DNA of 64,000 nucleotides from Devosia sp. (GTDB lineage Bacteria; Pseudomonadota; Alphaproteobacteria; Rhizobiales; Devosiaceae), in contig NZ_JACZKG010000009.1 in NCBI RefSeq assembly GCF_014860165.1, positions 41,717 through 105,716 of the forward strand, given 5' to 3'. The notes beneath the pieces were generated by a model. The model was not told the DNA's origin. It ran no database searches and worked only from the letters and a program-made list of their open reading frames with translations. The translations under genes and the position numbers were made by a program. Shown here piece after piece: positions 9,261-18,255 of this stretch; position 1 is the first letter of the stretch, and each line of letters begins with the position of its first letter.

Positions 9261-10012
9261 GCGAGCGGCGCGTCAGTCCGGTGATGACGTGGACCTTCGC
9301 GGTCCTGATGCTGGCCCTTGCCGCCACCTGCGTCTGGCTCGGCACCTGGCAGTTGCAGCGGCTGGGCGAGAAGGAAGCCCTGGTCGCCGCCGTCGATGCC
9401 CGGTTGGATGCGGATCCGGTGCCGGTGCCACCGGCGGAGCAGTGGGCCGAACTCGACCTCGAAGCCCTCAATTTCCAGCCGGTCTCGCTTACCGGCGCGT
9501 TCCGCTACAATCAGACTGTGACTGTGTTCACCAGCCTCGCCAATGCGCGCGGCCCGGCAGACGGCCCCGGCTACTGGGTGGTGACGCCCTTCCTGTTGGC
9601 CGAAGGCGGCACCGTCTTCGTCAATCGCGGTTTCGTGCCGCAGGATTACCAGGAAGCGGCGGTTACCGACGGCCAGGGCGAGGATGGCCAGGTCACGATA
9701 TCGGGCCTGCTGCGCCCCGCTGAGGCCGCCGGCATGATGACGCCCGGCCCCAATACGTCCGACCGCATCGAATGGGTGCGCGACCCCCAGCGCCTCGCCG
9801 AGATGGTCGATCCGGCTCTTGCGCCCTTCGCCCCCTTCTATGTCGACCTGCCGGCCGGTCCGGCAGGAGAGCTGCCACAGGGCGGCGAAACCGTGGTCGA
9901 ATTCCCCAACAACCACCTGGGCTACGCCTATACCTGGTACGGCTTCGCCATCGTCGCCGTGGTCATGCTCGCCTTCTGGCTGGCCCGCCAGCGCGCCTCC
10001 GGCAGTGGTTGA
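9257..10012 (+). CDS. surf1: SURF1 family cytochrome oxidase biogenesis protein
   Basis: SURF1 helps heme a insertion into subunit I. It has the usual plan: one N-terminal helix (~9-27), then the conserved GTWQLQRLGEKEALVAAVD, a large periplasmic domain with GYWVVTPFLLAEGGTVFVNRG, and a C-terminal helix preceded by NNHLGYAYTWYGFA. The length of 251 residues is typical. Its GTG start overlaps the DUF983 stop (GTGA). It is the last oxidase-related gene, and thrC begins 69 bases on. Confidence 0.95.
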   Translation: MSERRVSPVMTWTFAVLMLALAATCVWLGTWQLQRLGEKEALVAAVDARLDADPVPVPPAEQWAELDLEALNFQPVSLTGAFRYNQTVTVFTSLANARGPADGPGYWVVTPFLLAEGGTVFVNRGFVPQDYQEAAVTDGQGEDGQVTISGLLRPAEAAGMMTPGPNTSDRIEWVRDPQRLAEMVDPALAPFAPFYVDLPAGPAGELPQGGETVVEFPNNHLGYAYTWYGFAIVAVVMLAFWLARQRASGSG

Positions 10013-10081
10013 GCCAGCAAACTTGCGGTTCCCCCTCCGTTTCACTAGGTTGCAACAATTCTAAAAGGGCGCTTCTCCCGA

Positions 10082-11473
10082 ATGCAGTTTGTCTCAACGC
10101 GCGGCCAGGCGCCGGTGCTCGGTTTCTCTGACGCGGTCCTTGCTGGTCTGGCTTCCGACGGCGGCCTCTATGTGCCGCAGACCTGGCCCCAGATCGACGC
10201 CACCGAGATCGCCGCCTTCGCCGGCAAGCCCTATGCCGATGTCGCTTATGCCATCATCAGCCGCTTCACCGGCGATGAGATCGCGCCCAACAAGCTCAAG
10301 CAGATCATCGACGACGCCTATGCAGTCTTTCGCCACCCCTCGGTGACGCCACTGCTCGAGCTCGAACCCAACCACTTCGTGCTGGAGCTGTTCCACGGGC
10401 CGACGCTGGCCTTCAAGGACGTGGCCATGCAGTTCTTGAGCCGGGTGATGGATCACATCCTGGCCGAACGCGGCCTAAAGGCGACCATTGTCGGCGCCAC
10501 CTCGGGCGATACCGGTTCGGCGGCCATCGAGGCCTTCCGCGGCCGCGACACAACCGACATCTTCATCCTCCATCCCCAGGGCCGCACCTCCCCGGTGCAG
10601 CGCCTGCAGATGACGACGGTGCTCGATCACAACGTCCATAACATCGCGCTCGAGGGGACGTTCGACGACTGCCAGAACATCGTCAAGGCGATGTTCAACA
10701 ATCACCGCTTCCGCGACCGCGTGCGGCTCTCCGGCGTCAATTCCATCAACTGGGGCCGCATCGTCGCGCAGATCGTCTATTACTTCACATCAGCCGTGTC
10801 GCTGGGCAGCCCCCACCGCAAGGTGAGCTTCACCGTGCCGACCGGCAATTTCGGCGACATCTTCGCCGGCTACTGCGCCAAGGCCATGGGCCTGCCGATC
10901 GACCGGCTGGTCATAGCCACCAATGCCAATGACATCCTGCGCCGGACCCTGGATACCGGTCGCTACGAGATGGATGGCGTGGCCCCCACCATCAGCCCCT
11001 CGATGGATATCCAGATATCTTCCAATTTCGAGCGACTGCTGTTCGAGAGCGCCGGGCGCGATGCCGCTGCCGTGGTGCGCATGATGGACGGGCTGAAGCA
11101 GTCAGGCGGCTTTGCCTTGCCCGACAACGCCCTCGGCGCCATCCGCCGCGATTTTGCTGCCGGCACCACCGGCGAAGCGGAAACGGTGGCGACCATCGCC
11201 ACCATATTGCGGAACTCGGGCTATCTGCTCGATCCTCATACCGCCGTCGGCGCCCATGTGGCGCGCAGCCACCTCGGTGCGACGCCGATGGTGACGCTGG
11301 CAACGGCGCATCCCGCCAAATTTCCGGCTGCCGTGAAGGCCGCGTCGGGTATCGATCCGGCACTGCCGGCGTGGCTGGCCGATCTACATAGCCGCCAGGA
11401 GCGCCTCAGCGTCCTTGCCAACGACCAGACGGCAGTCGAAGATTTCATTTCAGCGCGTACGCGCGCTGCCTGA
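10082..11473 (+). CDS. thrC: Threonine synthase
   Basis: A PLP enzyme making L-threonine from O-phospho-L-homoserine. It is 463 residues long, with the N-terminal MQFVSTRGQAP and the PLP lysine in the FHGPTLAFKDVAMQF region. SGDTGSAAIEAF binds the PLP phosphate. It belongs to the longer bacterial/fungal ThrC subgroup. The order surf1-thrC-M16 protease is common in Rhizobiales. The coxC-surf1 transcript may read into it, but the 69-base gap leaves room for its own promoter. Confidence 0.96.
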   Translation: MQFVSTRGQAPVLGFSDAVLAGLASDGGLYVPQTWPQIDATEIAAFAGKPYADVAYAIISRFTGDEIAPNKLKQIIDDAYAVFRHPSVTPLLELEPNHFVLELFHGPTLAFKDVAMQFLSRVMDHILAERGLKATIVGATSGDTGSAAIEAFRGRDTTDIFILHPQGRTSPVQRLQMTTVLDHNVHNIALEGTFDDCQNIVKAMFNNHRFRDRVRLSGVNSINWGRIVAQIVYYFTSAVSLGSPHRKVSFTVPTGNFGDIFAGYCAKAMGLPIDRLVIATNANDILRRTLDTGRYEMDGVAPTISPSMDIQISSNFERLLFESAGRDAAAVVRMMDGLKQSGGFALPDNALGAIRRDFAAGTTGEAETVATIATILRNSGYLLDPHTAVGAHVARSHLGATPMVTLATAHPAKFPAAVKAASGIDPALPAWLADLHSRQERLSVLANDQTAVEDFISARTRAA

Positions 11474-11524
11474 CGAACGGGGGCCAGTGGTCGCTCGACC
11501 GCAGGCCTCGTGGAGGAGCCTCGT

Positions 11525-12787
11525 GTGAGCGTACAATCGACGACCCTTGATAATGGCATGGTGGTGCTCACCGATAATATGCCGCATCTCGAAAGTGCTT
11601 CCCTCGGCGTCTGGGTCAAGGCCGGCGCGCGCAGCGAGCGCAAGGCCGAGCACGGCATTTCACACCTGCTCGAGCACATGGCGTTCAAGGGCACCACGTC
11701 GCGCTCCGCCTTGCAGATTGCCGAGGCGATCGAGAATGTCGGCGGCGACCTCAATGCAGCAACCTCGATCGAGCATACCGGCTATTTCGCCCGGGTGCTC
11801 AAGGAAGACGTGGTTCTCGCCGCGGACATTCTGTCCGATATCCTGCAGAATTCTTTGTTCGAGGACGACGAACTGACACGCGAGAAGCAGGTTATCGTTC
11901 AGGAGATCGGCGCAGCGCGCGACAATCCCGACGATCATGTCTTCGACCTGTTCCAGGCCGCGGCATTCCCCACCCAGCCAATCGGTCGCACCATCCTGGG
12001 CACGGTGGATTCGGTGCGCGAATTCACCCCCGACACCGTTCGCAAATACATGAACCGCAACTATGTGGGCGACCACATGGTCATGGCTGCGGCCGGCAAT
12101 GTCGATCATGACGGGCTGGTCGATGTTGCCCGCGAGCGCTTCGCGACGCTCAAGCCCAATGGTGCCCCGGCGCCGCAGCGGGCCGAATACCAGGGCGGCG
12201 AGGAGCGCCTCCTGTCCGACCACGAACAGGCCCATATCGTCATCGGCTTCGAAGGCCGCGCCTACAATGCAGACGGCTTTTATGCCGCGCAGGTCCTGGC
12301 ATCGATCCTGGGCGGCGGCATGAGCTCGCGCCTGTTCCAGGAGGTGCGCGAAAAACGCGGCCTCTGTTACTCGGTCTATTCCTTCCACTGGGCCTTTGCC
12401 GATAGCGGCGTGTTCGGCGTCGCCGCGGCCACGGGCGGGGACGAGGTCGGCGACCTGGTGCCGGTCGTGCTCGACGAACTCAAGCGCGCCACCGAGAGCA
12501 TCACCGACGACGAGGTGATCCGCGTCCGCAACCAGATCAGGGCGGGCCTGCTGATGTCGCTGGAGAGTCCGTCGGCGCGCGCCGGGCAGTTGGCCCGCCA
12601 GCAGATCCTGTGGGGCCGGCCCATCCACATGCAGGAGACGGTGGACCGCATCAATGCCATCACCGCCCGGCGGGTGCAGGATGTGGCCGAGCAGATATTC
12701 ACCATTGGTTCGCCCACGCTGGCGGGCATTGGCCCCATCGGCAATCTTGCCGATGTCGGCACCATTGGCGACCATCTCAAGCGCTGA
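11525..12787 (+). CDS. M16 family zinc metallopeptidase (processing-peptidase type)
   Basis: A 420-residue M16B peptidase related to the beta subunit of mitochondrial processing peptidase. The inverted zinc motif HxxEH is present as HLLEH (residues ~49-53, in ISHLLEHMAFKGT), with the distal Glu in the ENVGGDLNAATSIEHT region. The second domain begins near residue 190 and holds GGGMSSRLFQEVREKRGLCY. I start at GTG 11525, six bases after a GGAGGAG ribosome site, rather than the GTG at 11510 that overlaps it. It follows thrC by 51 bases. Confidence 0.93.
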   Translation: MSVQSTTLDNGMVVLTDNMPHLESASLGVWVKAGARSERKAEHGISHLLEHMAFKGTTSRSALQIAEAIENVGGDLNAATSIEHTGYFARVLKEDVVLAADILSDILQNSLFEDDELTREKQVIVQEIGAARDNPDDHVFDLFQAAAFPTQPIGRTILGTVDSVREFTPDTVRKYMNRNYVGDHMVMAAAGNVDHDGLVDVARERFATLKPNGAPAPQRAEYQGGEERLLSDHEQAHIVIGFEGRAYNADGFYAAQVLASILGGGMSSRLFQEVREKRGLCYSVYSFHWAFADSGVFGVAAATGGDEVGDLVPVVLDELKRATESITDDEVIRVRNQIRAGLLMSLESPSARAGQLARQQILWGRPIHMQETVDRINAITARRVQDVAEQIFTIGSPTLAGIGPIGNLADVGTIGDHLKR

Positions 12788-12802
12788 GGCCGCTGACCCT
12801 TC

Positions 12803-13411
12803 ATGCTGTGGCCCTGGTCATCCCCTGCACCGCTGATAGCCCTGCGTGGCCCACGCGTGCTGCTGCGCCTGCCACGCATGGACGACTATGAGCCTTGGTA
12901 TGCCCTGCGCCACGCGAGCCGGGATTTCCTGCGCCCGTTCGAGCCGCGCTGGACCGAGGCCGACCTCGGGCGGCGCGTCTTCGCCTCACGGGTCAAGCGG
13001 GCGCGCGAGGAAGCTGAGGAGGGGAGCGACTATTCGTTCTTCATCTTTCTCCCTGCGGGCCAGCAGGAGACGCTGGTTGGCGGCATTACCCTGTCGAATG
13101 TGCGACGCCGGGCGGCGCAATTCGTCAGCCTGGGTTATTGGATGGGCCAGCCATTCGCCGGCCAGGGCCTGATGAGCGAAGCTGTGGGCGTCAGCCTGCC
13201 ATTCGTTTTCGACACGCTCGACCTGCACCGCATTCACGCTGCCTTCCTGCCGGGCAATGCCGCATCGCGCCGGGTGCTGGAAAAGAACGGCTTCGTCGAA
13301 GAAGGCTTTGCCGAGAAATACCTGCAGATCAATGGTCGCTGGGAAGACCATGTGCTCATGGGACTGACCAAGGAGCGGTACGAGATGGGCCGCTATTCCC
13401 GGAGCCTCTAG
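12803..13411 (+). CDS. GNAT N-acetyltransferase, RimJ/RimL type
   Basis: A 202-residue GCN5-related acetyltransferase of the RimJ/RimL (Acetyltransf_3) kind. The N-terminal strand LIALRGPRVLLRLPRMDD is typical. The acetyl-CoA loop appears as GYWMGQPFAGQGLMSEAV (~residues 112-129), and the C-terminal DLHRIHAAFLPGNAASRRVL and LEKNGFVEEGFAEKYL complete the fold. It may act on a ribosomal protein N-terminus, but the substrate cannot be told. It starts 15 bases after the M16 gene on the same strand, as it often does in Rhizobiales. Confidence 0.88.
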   Translation: MLWPWSSPAPLIALRGPRVLLRLPRMDDYEPWYALRHASRDFLRPFEPRWTEADLGRRVFASRVKRAREEAEEGSDYSFFIFLPAGQQETLVGGITLSNVRRRAAQFVSLGYWMGQPFAGQGLMSEAVGVSLPFVFDTLDLHRIHAAFLPGNAASRRVLEKNGFVEEGFAEKYLQINGRWEDHVLMGLTKERYEMGRYSRSL

Positions 13412-13437
13412 TGGCTCGACAGGCCACGCCGTCCAAA

Positions 13438-13447
13438 CTATCTATAA
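13438..13447. promoter_or_regulatory. BioR operator upstream of bioR
   Basis: CTATCTATAA matches 9 of 10 positions of the alphaproteobacterial BioR palindrome (TTATCTATAA type). It ends four bases before the bioR ATG, which implies autoregulation. Confidence 0.8.
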
Positions 13448-13451
13448 AATC

Positions 13452-14120
13452 ATGCCCGAACCCAAAGCTGAGACCATCGCCGCACGCATCAGCCGCGTTT
13501 TGGCTGAGCGCATCATCGCCGGAAGCATCGACCCGGGCTCCCGCCTGCGTCAGGACCACGTCGCTGCCGAATTTGACGCCAGTCACGTCCCGGTCCGCGA
13601 GGCGTTCCGGCGGCTGGAGGCGCAAGGGCTGGCGGTCAGCGAACCAAGGCGCGGTGTTCGGGTCGCGGCCTTCGATCTGGCTGAAGTGCGCGAGGTGGCG
13701 GAAATGCGTGCCGCGCTGGAAGTGCTGGCGTTGGAGCATGCGGCGCCGAACCTGACCAAGACTATCCTCGATCGCGCGGAAGCCGTGACGCGAGCCGGCG
13801 ACAATTCGGCCGACGTCGCCATGTGGGAAGCCGCCAATCGGCTGTTCCATCGCACCTTGCTCGCGCCCTGCAACATGCCGCGGCTCCTTGCCGCCATCGA
13901 TGACCTGCATGCCAAGAGTGCCCGGTTTCTCTTCGCGTCCTGGCGCTCGACCTGGGAAGTGCGCACCGACCATGACCATCTGGCGATCCTTGCCGCGTTG
14001 CGGTCCGGCAATGTCGAGGAGGCCTGCGCTGTGCTGGGGCGCCACGCCCGCTGGATCGGCCAGCGTCCGGTGCGGACCGCCACGGGCCAGACCCGCAAGA
14101 TGTTCAACATCGTCGGTTAG
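13452..14120 (+). CDS. bioR: Biotin repressor BioR (GntR/FadR family)
   Basis: A 222-residue GntR-family regulator: winged helix N-terminus (residues ~8-72, with SHVPVREAFRRLEAQGLAV) and an FCD C-terminal domain (~80-205). FCD metal or ligand residues are suggested by the RAALEVLALEHA and TDHDHLAILAAL segments. The name BioR rests on context: BioR boxes stand immediately before this gene and before bioY, the next gene. BioR replaces BirA as the repressor of biotin genes in many alphaproteobacteria. It probably represses both itself and bioY when biotin is plentiful. Confidence 0.88.
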   Translation: MPEPKAETIAARISRVLAERIIAGSIDPGSRLRQDHVAAEFDASHVPVREAFRRLEAQGLAVSEPRRGVRVAAFDLAEVREVAEMRAALEVLALEHAAPNLTKTILDRAEAVTRAGDNSADVAMWEAANRLFHRTLLAPCNMPRLLAAIDDLHAKSARFLFASWRSTWEVRTDHDHLAILAALRSGNVEEACAVLGRHARWIGQRPVRTATGQTRKMFNIVG

Positions 14121-14168
14121 GGCTTGCACGGTCGCCTCTATCGAGTCTTAGTAGATTGCCGAACAAAA

Positions 14169-14178
14169 TTATCTATAA
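14169..14178. promoter_or_regulatory. BioR operator upstream of bioY
   Basis: TTATCTATAA is an exact match to the BioR palindrome. It contains TATAAT, a consensus -10 box, so bound BioR would block the bioY promoter directly. It lies 17 bases before the bioY ATG. Confidence 0.88.
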
Positions 14179-14194
14179 TTGCTGAGGACGATCA

Positions 14195-14767
14195 ATGGCT
14201 CAACCGAATGCTACCCTTTCCTACAGCCCGCTCCGCGTCGAGGAACGTTCCCTGCCCTGGCAGCTCGCAGCCTTGGCGTTGGGCACTCTGCTGCTGGCCG
14301 CCTCGTCCTATGTCGAGGTTCCGATGGTGCCCGTGCCCATGACCATGCAGACCTTTGCCGTCATGCTGGTGGGCGCACTCTACGGCTGGCGCCTGGGTGG
14401 CCTCACCATTGTCGCCTGGTTGATCGAGGGAGCCCTCGGCCTGCCCGTTCTGGCCGGCGGCGCCTCCGGCGCTGCCCATTTCCTTGGCGCGACCGGTGGC
14501 TACCTGTTTGCCTTCCCCGTTTGCGGCGCCCTTGTGGGCTGGCTGGCCGAACGTGGCTGGAACGGCAGCCGACCCGTGCTTGCCTTCCTGGCGGCGCTGG
14601 CGGGCAATGTAGCTTGCCTGGCGCTGGGTGGCGCCTGGCTGGCGGTGATGATCGGCGCCGAAGCGGCGCTCATCCACGGCGTTGCGCCGTTTATTGTCGG
14701 CGCAGTACTGAAGTCGGTACTCGGCGCTGCGGCCCTGGCCTTGCTCCATCGCCGCGCCAAGGCATGA
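14195..14767 (+). CDS. bioY: Biotin transporter BioY
   Basis: The substrate-binding S component of a biotin energy-coupling-factor transporter: 190 residues and about six helices. The family signature VPMVPVPMTMQTFAVMLVGA (residues ~42-61) and LEGALGLPVLAGGASGAAHF-like region (here WLIEGALGLPVLAGG) are clear. No bioM or bioN gene is adjacent, so it may work alone or with ATPase components encoded elsewhere. It is controlled by the BioR box just upstream and coupled by an ATGA overlap to the DUF1284 gene. Confidence 0.95.
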   Translation: MAQPNATLSYSPLRVEERSLPWQLAALALGTLLLAASSYVEVPMVPVPMTMQTFAVMLVGALYGWRLGGLTIVAWLIEGALGLPVLAGGASGAAHFLGATGGYLFAFPVCGALVGWLAERGWNGSRPVLAFLAALAGNVACLALGGAWLAVMIGAEAALIHGVAPFIVGAVLKSVLGAAALALLHRRAKA

Positions 14768-15195
14768 CCGTTCGCCTGCGCGCACATCACCTGTTGTGCA
14801 TGCTGACCTATGTGGGCAGGGGATATACCCCTGCCTTCGTCGAGAACTATGGCGGCGTGGTCGCGCGGCTGTCGCGGCGCGCGCCGATCCGGCTGGTGGA
14901 TGGCCCCGACGATATCTGCGCGCCGATCCAGCATATCGCCAGCGCCCATTGCTACAATGACAGCGTGGGCGAGCGTGATTGGCTTGCGCGCGATGCGGTG
15001 CAGAGCCTCCTTGGCGCAGCAGTTGATCTGGATCGCGAGTTCAGCCTCGATACTGCCATGCTGACCCGCTTCCGGGAGGGCTTCAGCCAGGGACAAACCC
15101 GCGCCGCCTGCAATGGCTGCGAATGGGCGGCCCTGTGCGATAAGGTCGCCGGGGCGGGCTATCCCGGTGCCGCGCTGCAGCTGCAAGGCGACTGA
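14764..15195 (+). CDS. DUF1284 protein, cysteine-rich
   Basis: A 143-residue DUF1284 protein starting VRLRAHHLLCMLTYVGRGYT after the initial residues, the family hallmark. Cysteines at HHLLC, DDICAP, AHCYND and a final cluster CNGCEWAALC (residues ~117-126) could hold an iron-sulfur cluster or metal; this is my inference, as the family has no described function. It overlaps the bioY stop by four bases (ATGA), so it is translated with bioY and falls under the same BioR operator. Whether it takes part in biotin metabolism is unknown. Confidence 0.85.
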   Translation: MTVRLRAHHLLCMLTYVGRGYTPAFVENYGGVVARLSRRAPIRLVDGPDDICAPIQHIASAHCYNDSVGERDWLARDAVQSLLGAAVDLDREFSLDTAMLTRFREGFSQGQTRAACNGCEWAALCDKVAGAGYPGAALQLQGD

Positions 15196-15369
15196 CACGG
15201 CAAGGCGTTGCTATTTGGCAACAGGCCGCTAGCCTTGTCGCAAGCGTCAATCCCCGCTACCAAAGGGCGCTCCCGCCAAGAGGATGCCGTTCCTGCACTC
15301 GGCTGCGTTTGCATGCTCCCGCCGGAACGCTGCCACAATGAAGCCTACCGCAGGATATAATCGCCACTG

Positions 15370-18249
15370 ATGCGTCACCTCTTTGCACTCGCGATGTGTC
15401 TTGCGTTCGCGCTGGCCGCTCTTGCTCCCGCCGCCGCCTTCGAAGTCATCTCGGTCCCCGAGGACGTCAACGCCGTCAATCTGTCCGACGTCATCGAGAC
15501 CCAGCCGGGCACCAACGGGCGTGTGCAACTCTCCACCGCGCCCGGCGAGGATGGCATCATCCGCCGCATCGAAGTCCTGGCCACCGGGCAGGGGACCAAT
15601 CCCAACTTCGCGCTCTTCGCGCTGCGCAACGAGAGCGACCAGCAGATCGAGCGCCTGCTCGTGGCGCCCTTCTTCCGGCTGCCTGGCTCCGGTATCTTCC
15701 AGCCCGACCTGGGCGATGATCGCCTGACCGCGCTCACGCCCAGTGCCGGCATCCGCCCGGTCCGCCTCACAGACAGCGAAGCCGATGTCTTCGAAGTGAC
15801 GCTCGACCCCGGCGCGACGGTGACCTTCGTTGCCGAATTGTCGGGCCAGCAACTGCCCGAGCTCTATCTGTGGCAGCCTAACGCCTACCGCGATTATGTG
15901 AACTCCTTCACCCTGTTCCGCGGCGTGGTGCTGGGCGTCGCATCGCTGGCCGCGGTGTTCCTCACCATCATGTTCGTGGTCAAGGGGCGCGGCATCTTCC
16001 CGGCGACGGCGGCCTTTGCCTGGGCGGTGCTGATCTACCTGTTGATCGACTTTGGTGTGCTCGGCCGTGTGCTCGGCCTGCCGGCAGGCGGCATGCAGCC
16101 GCTGCGCGCCGCAGCGGAGGCGGGCATCGCCACGACCTTGGCGGGCTTCCTGTTCATCTACCTGAACCTCCATCGCTGGCACCTGCGCTTCATCCATCTC
16201 GCCCTCGGTCTGGCGGCCTTGTTCCTGGCGCTGTTTGCCTTCGCCTTCTTCCAGCCCGCCATCGCTGCCACCATTGCGCGGCTGGTGCTGGCGCTGCTGG
16301 GCGTGTCGGGTTTCTTCCTGATCCTGCTGCTGGCGCTGCGCGGCTATGACCGGGCCGTGCTGCTGGTGCCGACCTGGATCATCCTGATCTCGTGGCTGTT
16401 CTATTCGTGGCTGGTGGTCACCGGACAGGTCTCCAATGACGTCGCTCAGCCGGCCGTCGGGGGTGGCCTCGTGCTCATCGTCATGCTGCTGGGCTTTACG
16501 GCGGTGCAGCACGCCTTTTCCGAGGGGCAGGTGTCCATCGGCACGCTCAGTGAGGTCGAGCGGCGCGCGCTGGCGCTGACCGGCTCGGGTGACTTCGTCT
16601 TTGACTGGAATATCGAGCGCGACCGTGTTTCGGTGAGCGACGAACTGGCGACGCGCCTGGGCGAAAAGCGCGGCGCCCTGCGCGGCGCCATCAAGCGCTG
16701 GCTCGACCGCGTCCACCCTGATGACCGCGACCGTTTCCGCACCGCCTTCGACACACTGGTCGAACTGCGCCGCGGCAAGGTTTCGGCCGATATGCGCATC
16801 GCCGGCCACGATGGCAGCTATCGCAGCTTCCGCATGCGGGTAAAGCCGGTGCTGGGCGGCGATGGCCAGGTCAACCGTATTGTCGGCACGCTGCAGGACG
16901 TCACCGAGGACCGGGCAGCCCGCGAACGCCTGCTGCATGATGCGGTGCATGACAGCCTGACCGGCCTGCCCAACCGCCAGCTCTTTCTCGACCGGCTCGA
17001 ACGCGCTTTGGTCCGGGCCCGCACGCCGGGTGGCACCAAGCCGGCGGTATTCCTCATCGACATCGACCGCTTCATGGAACTGGAAGAACGCATCGGCCAC
17101 TCGGCGGCCGATTCCGTGCTCCTCGCCGTCTCGCGCCGCATAGCCCGCATCATGCGGCCGCTCGATACGGTCGCCCGTGTAACCGGCGACCAGTTCGCGG
17201 TGATCCTTGCCTCCGAGCAGGCCGCCGGCAAGATCGCCGAGACGGCCGAACAGATCCGCAAGGCGCTCAAGGCGCCGTTCAATTTCGGCGACCGTGACCT
17301 GTCTCTCTCTGCCTCGATCGGCGTCACCATCTATGACAGCAATCCGGCCACCGCCGCCGACGTGCTGCGCGACGCCGAACTGGCCATGTATTACGCCAAG
17401 CGCCTGGGCGGTGACCGCATCGAGGCCTATCGCGCCTCGGCCCGCTCCATCGCCGCCTATAACCGCGCCAGCGAGGAAGACCTCGAACGCGGCATGAAGC
17501 AGGGCGAACTGCATGTGCAGTTCCAGCCCGTGACCGATATCCAGACCGGCCAGATTGCCGGCGCCGAGGCGCTGATGCGCTGGATTCATCCGACGCGCGG
17601 CGTGGTCAACCCCGACGAATTCGTGCCCTTGGCCGAACGATCAGGCCAGATCGAAAAGCTCGGGCGGCTGGCTTTCGAGCAATCGGCGGCCCAGGCCAAG
17701 GACTGGATGATCGCCTTTGGCCTCCCGGAGGACTTCTTCATTTCGGTGAACCTGTCACCGACCCAACTGGCGACCGAGACGCTGCTCAACGACATGCGGA
17801 GCCTGGTCAGCCAGGACAAGGACCTGGCCAGCCACCTCAAGCTGGAAATCACCGAGAGCCAGGTGATGACCAATCCGGAACATTCCGCTTATATGCTGCA
17901 GGCGCTGCGCAATCTGGGACTGGGTCTGGCGCTGGACGATTTTGGCACCGGCCATTCCTCGCTGAGCTATCTGCACCGCTTCCCGTTCGATACCATCAAG
18001 ATACCGGCCGCCTTCGTGAAGATGGGCGAGGCCAACGGCATGGCCCAGACCCAGGGGCCGATCATCAGGGCCGTTATGTCACTCGCTGCCGATCTCGACC
18101 TGATGGTGATCGCCGAGGGCGTGGAAACGCTCGATGAAATCGAGCGGCTGCGCCAGCTCAACTGCCGTTATGCCCAGGGTTTCGCCTTTGGCGCGGCGAT
18201 GACGGGGGCTGAGCTGGGCAAGAAGCTCGCGGCGCAGCTGGGGCGGTAG
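15370..18249 (+). CDS. Seven-TM protein with PAS, degenerate GGDEF and EAL domains
   Basis: A 959-residue cyclic di-GMP enzyme. A signal peptide (1-23) and a periplasmic sensory region (~24-180) precede seven transmembrane helices (~183-385). Then come a PAS domain with PAC segment (~405-510), GGDEF (~520-680) and EAL (~690-955). The GGDEF active-site motif reads TGDQF (605-609), so diguanylate cyclase activity is doubtful. The EAL site looks intact: EAL at 733-735, SVNLSP, LEITES, DDFGTGHSS and EGVET. The KID motif reads KIP, keeping the lysine. It is most likely a phosphodiesterase tuned by its degenerate GGDEF domain. It stands alone, in its own transcription unit. Confidence 0.92.
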   Translation: MRHLFALAMCLAFALAALAPAAAFEVISVPEDVNAVNLSDVIETQPGTNGRVQLSTAPGEDGIIRRIEVLATGQGTNPNFALFALRNESDQQIERLLVAPFFRLPGSGIFQPDLGDDRLTALTPSAGIRPVRLTDSEADVFEVTLDPGATVTFVAELSGQQLPELYLWQPNAYRDYVNSFTLFRGVVLGVASLAAVFLTIMFVVKGRGIFPATAAFAWAVLIYLLIDFGVLGRVLGLPAGGMQPLRAAAEAGIATTLAGFLFIYLNLHRWHLRFIHLALGLAALFLALFAFAFFQPAIAATIARLVLALLGVSGFFLILLLALRGYDRAVLLVPTWIILISWLFYSWLVVTGQVSNDVAQPAVGGGLVLIVMLLGFTAVQHAFSEGQVSIGTLSEVERRALALTGSGDFVFDWNIERDRVSVSDELATRLGEKRGALRGAIKRWLDRVHPDDRDRFRTAFDTLVELRRGKVSADMRIAGHDGSYRSFRMRVKPVLGGDGQVNRIVGTLQDVTEDRAARERLLHDAVHDSLTGLPNRQLFLDRLERALVRARTPGGTKPAVFLIDIDRFMELEERIGHSAADSVLLAVSRRIARIMRPLDTVARVTGDQFAVILASEQAAGKIAETAEQIRKALKAPFNFGDRDLSLSASIGVTIYDSNPATAADVLRDAELAMYYAKRLGGDRIEAYRASARSIAAYNRASEEDLERGMKQGELHVQFQPVTDIQTGQIAGAEALMRWIHPTRGVVNPDEFVPLAERSGQIEKLGRLAFEQSAAQAKDWMIAFGLPEDFFISVNLSPTQLATETLLNDMRSLVSQDKDLASHLKLEITESQVMTNPEHSAYMLQALRNLGLGLALDDFGTGHSSLSYLHRFPFDTIKIPAAFVKMGEANGMAQTQGPIIRAVMSLAADLDLMVIAEGVETLDEIERLRQLNCRYAQGFAFGAAMTGAELGKKLAAQLGR

Positions 18250-18255
18250 GGTTTT

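Noticed and set aside
15247..17589. 780-residue open frame antisense to the GGDEF/EAL gene
   Set aside because: Shadow frame; low-complexity Gln/Arg/Glu-rich translation with no domain, opposite a clear multi-domain gene.
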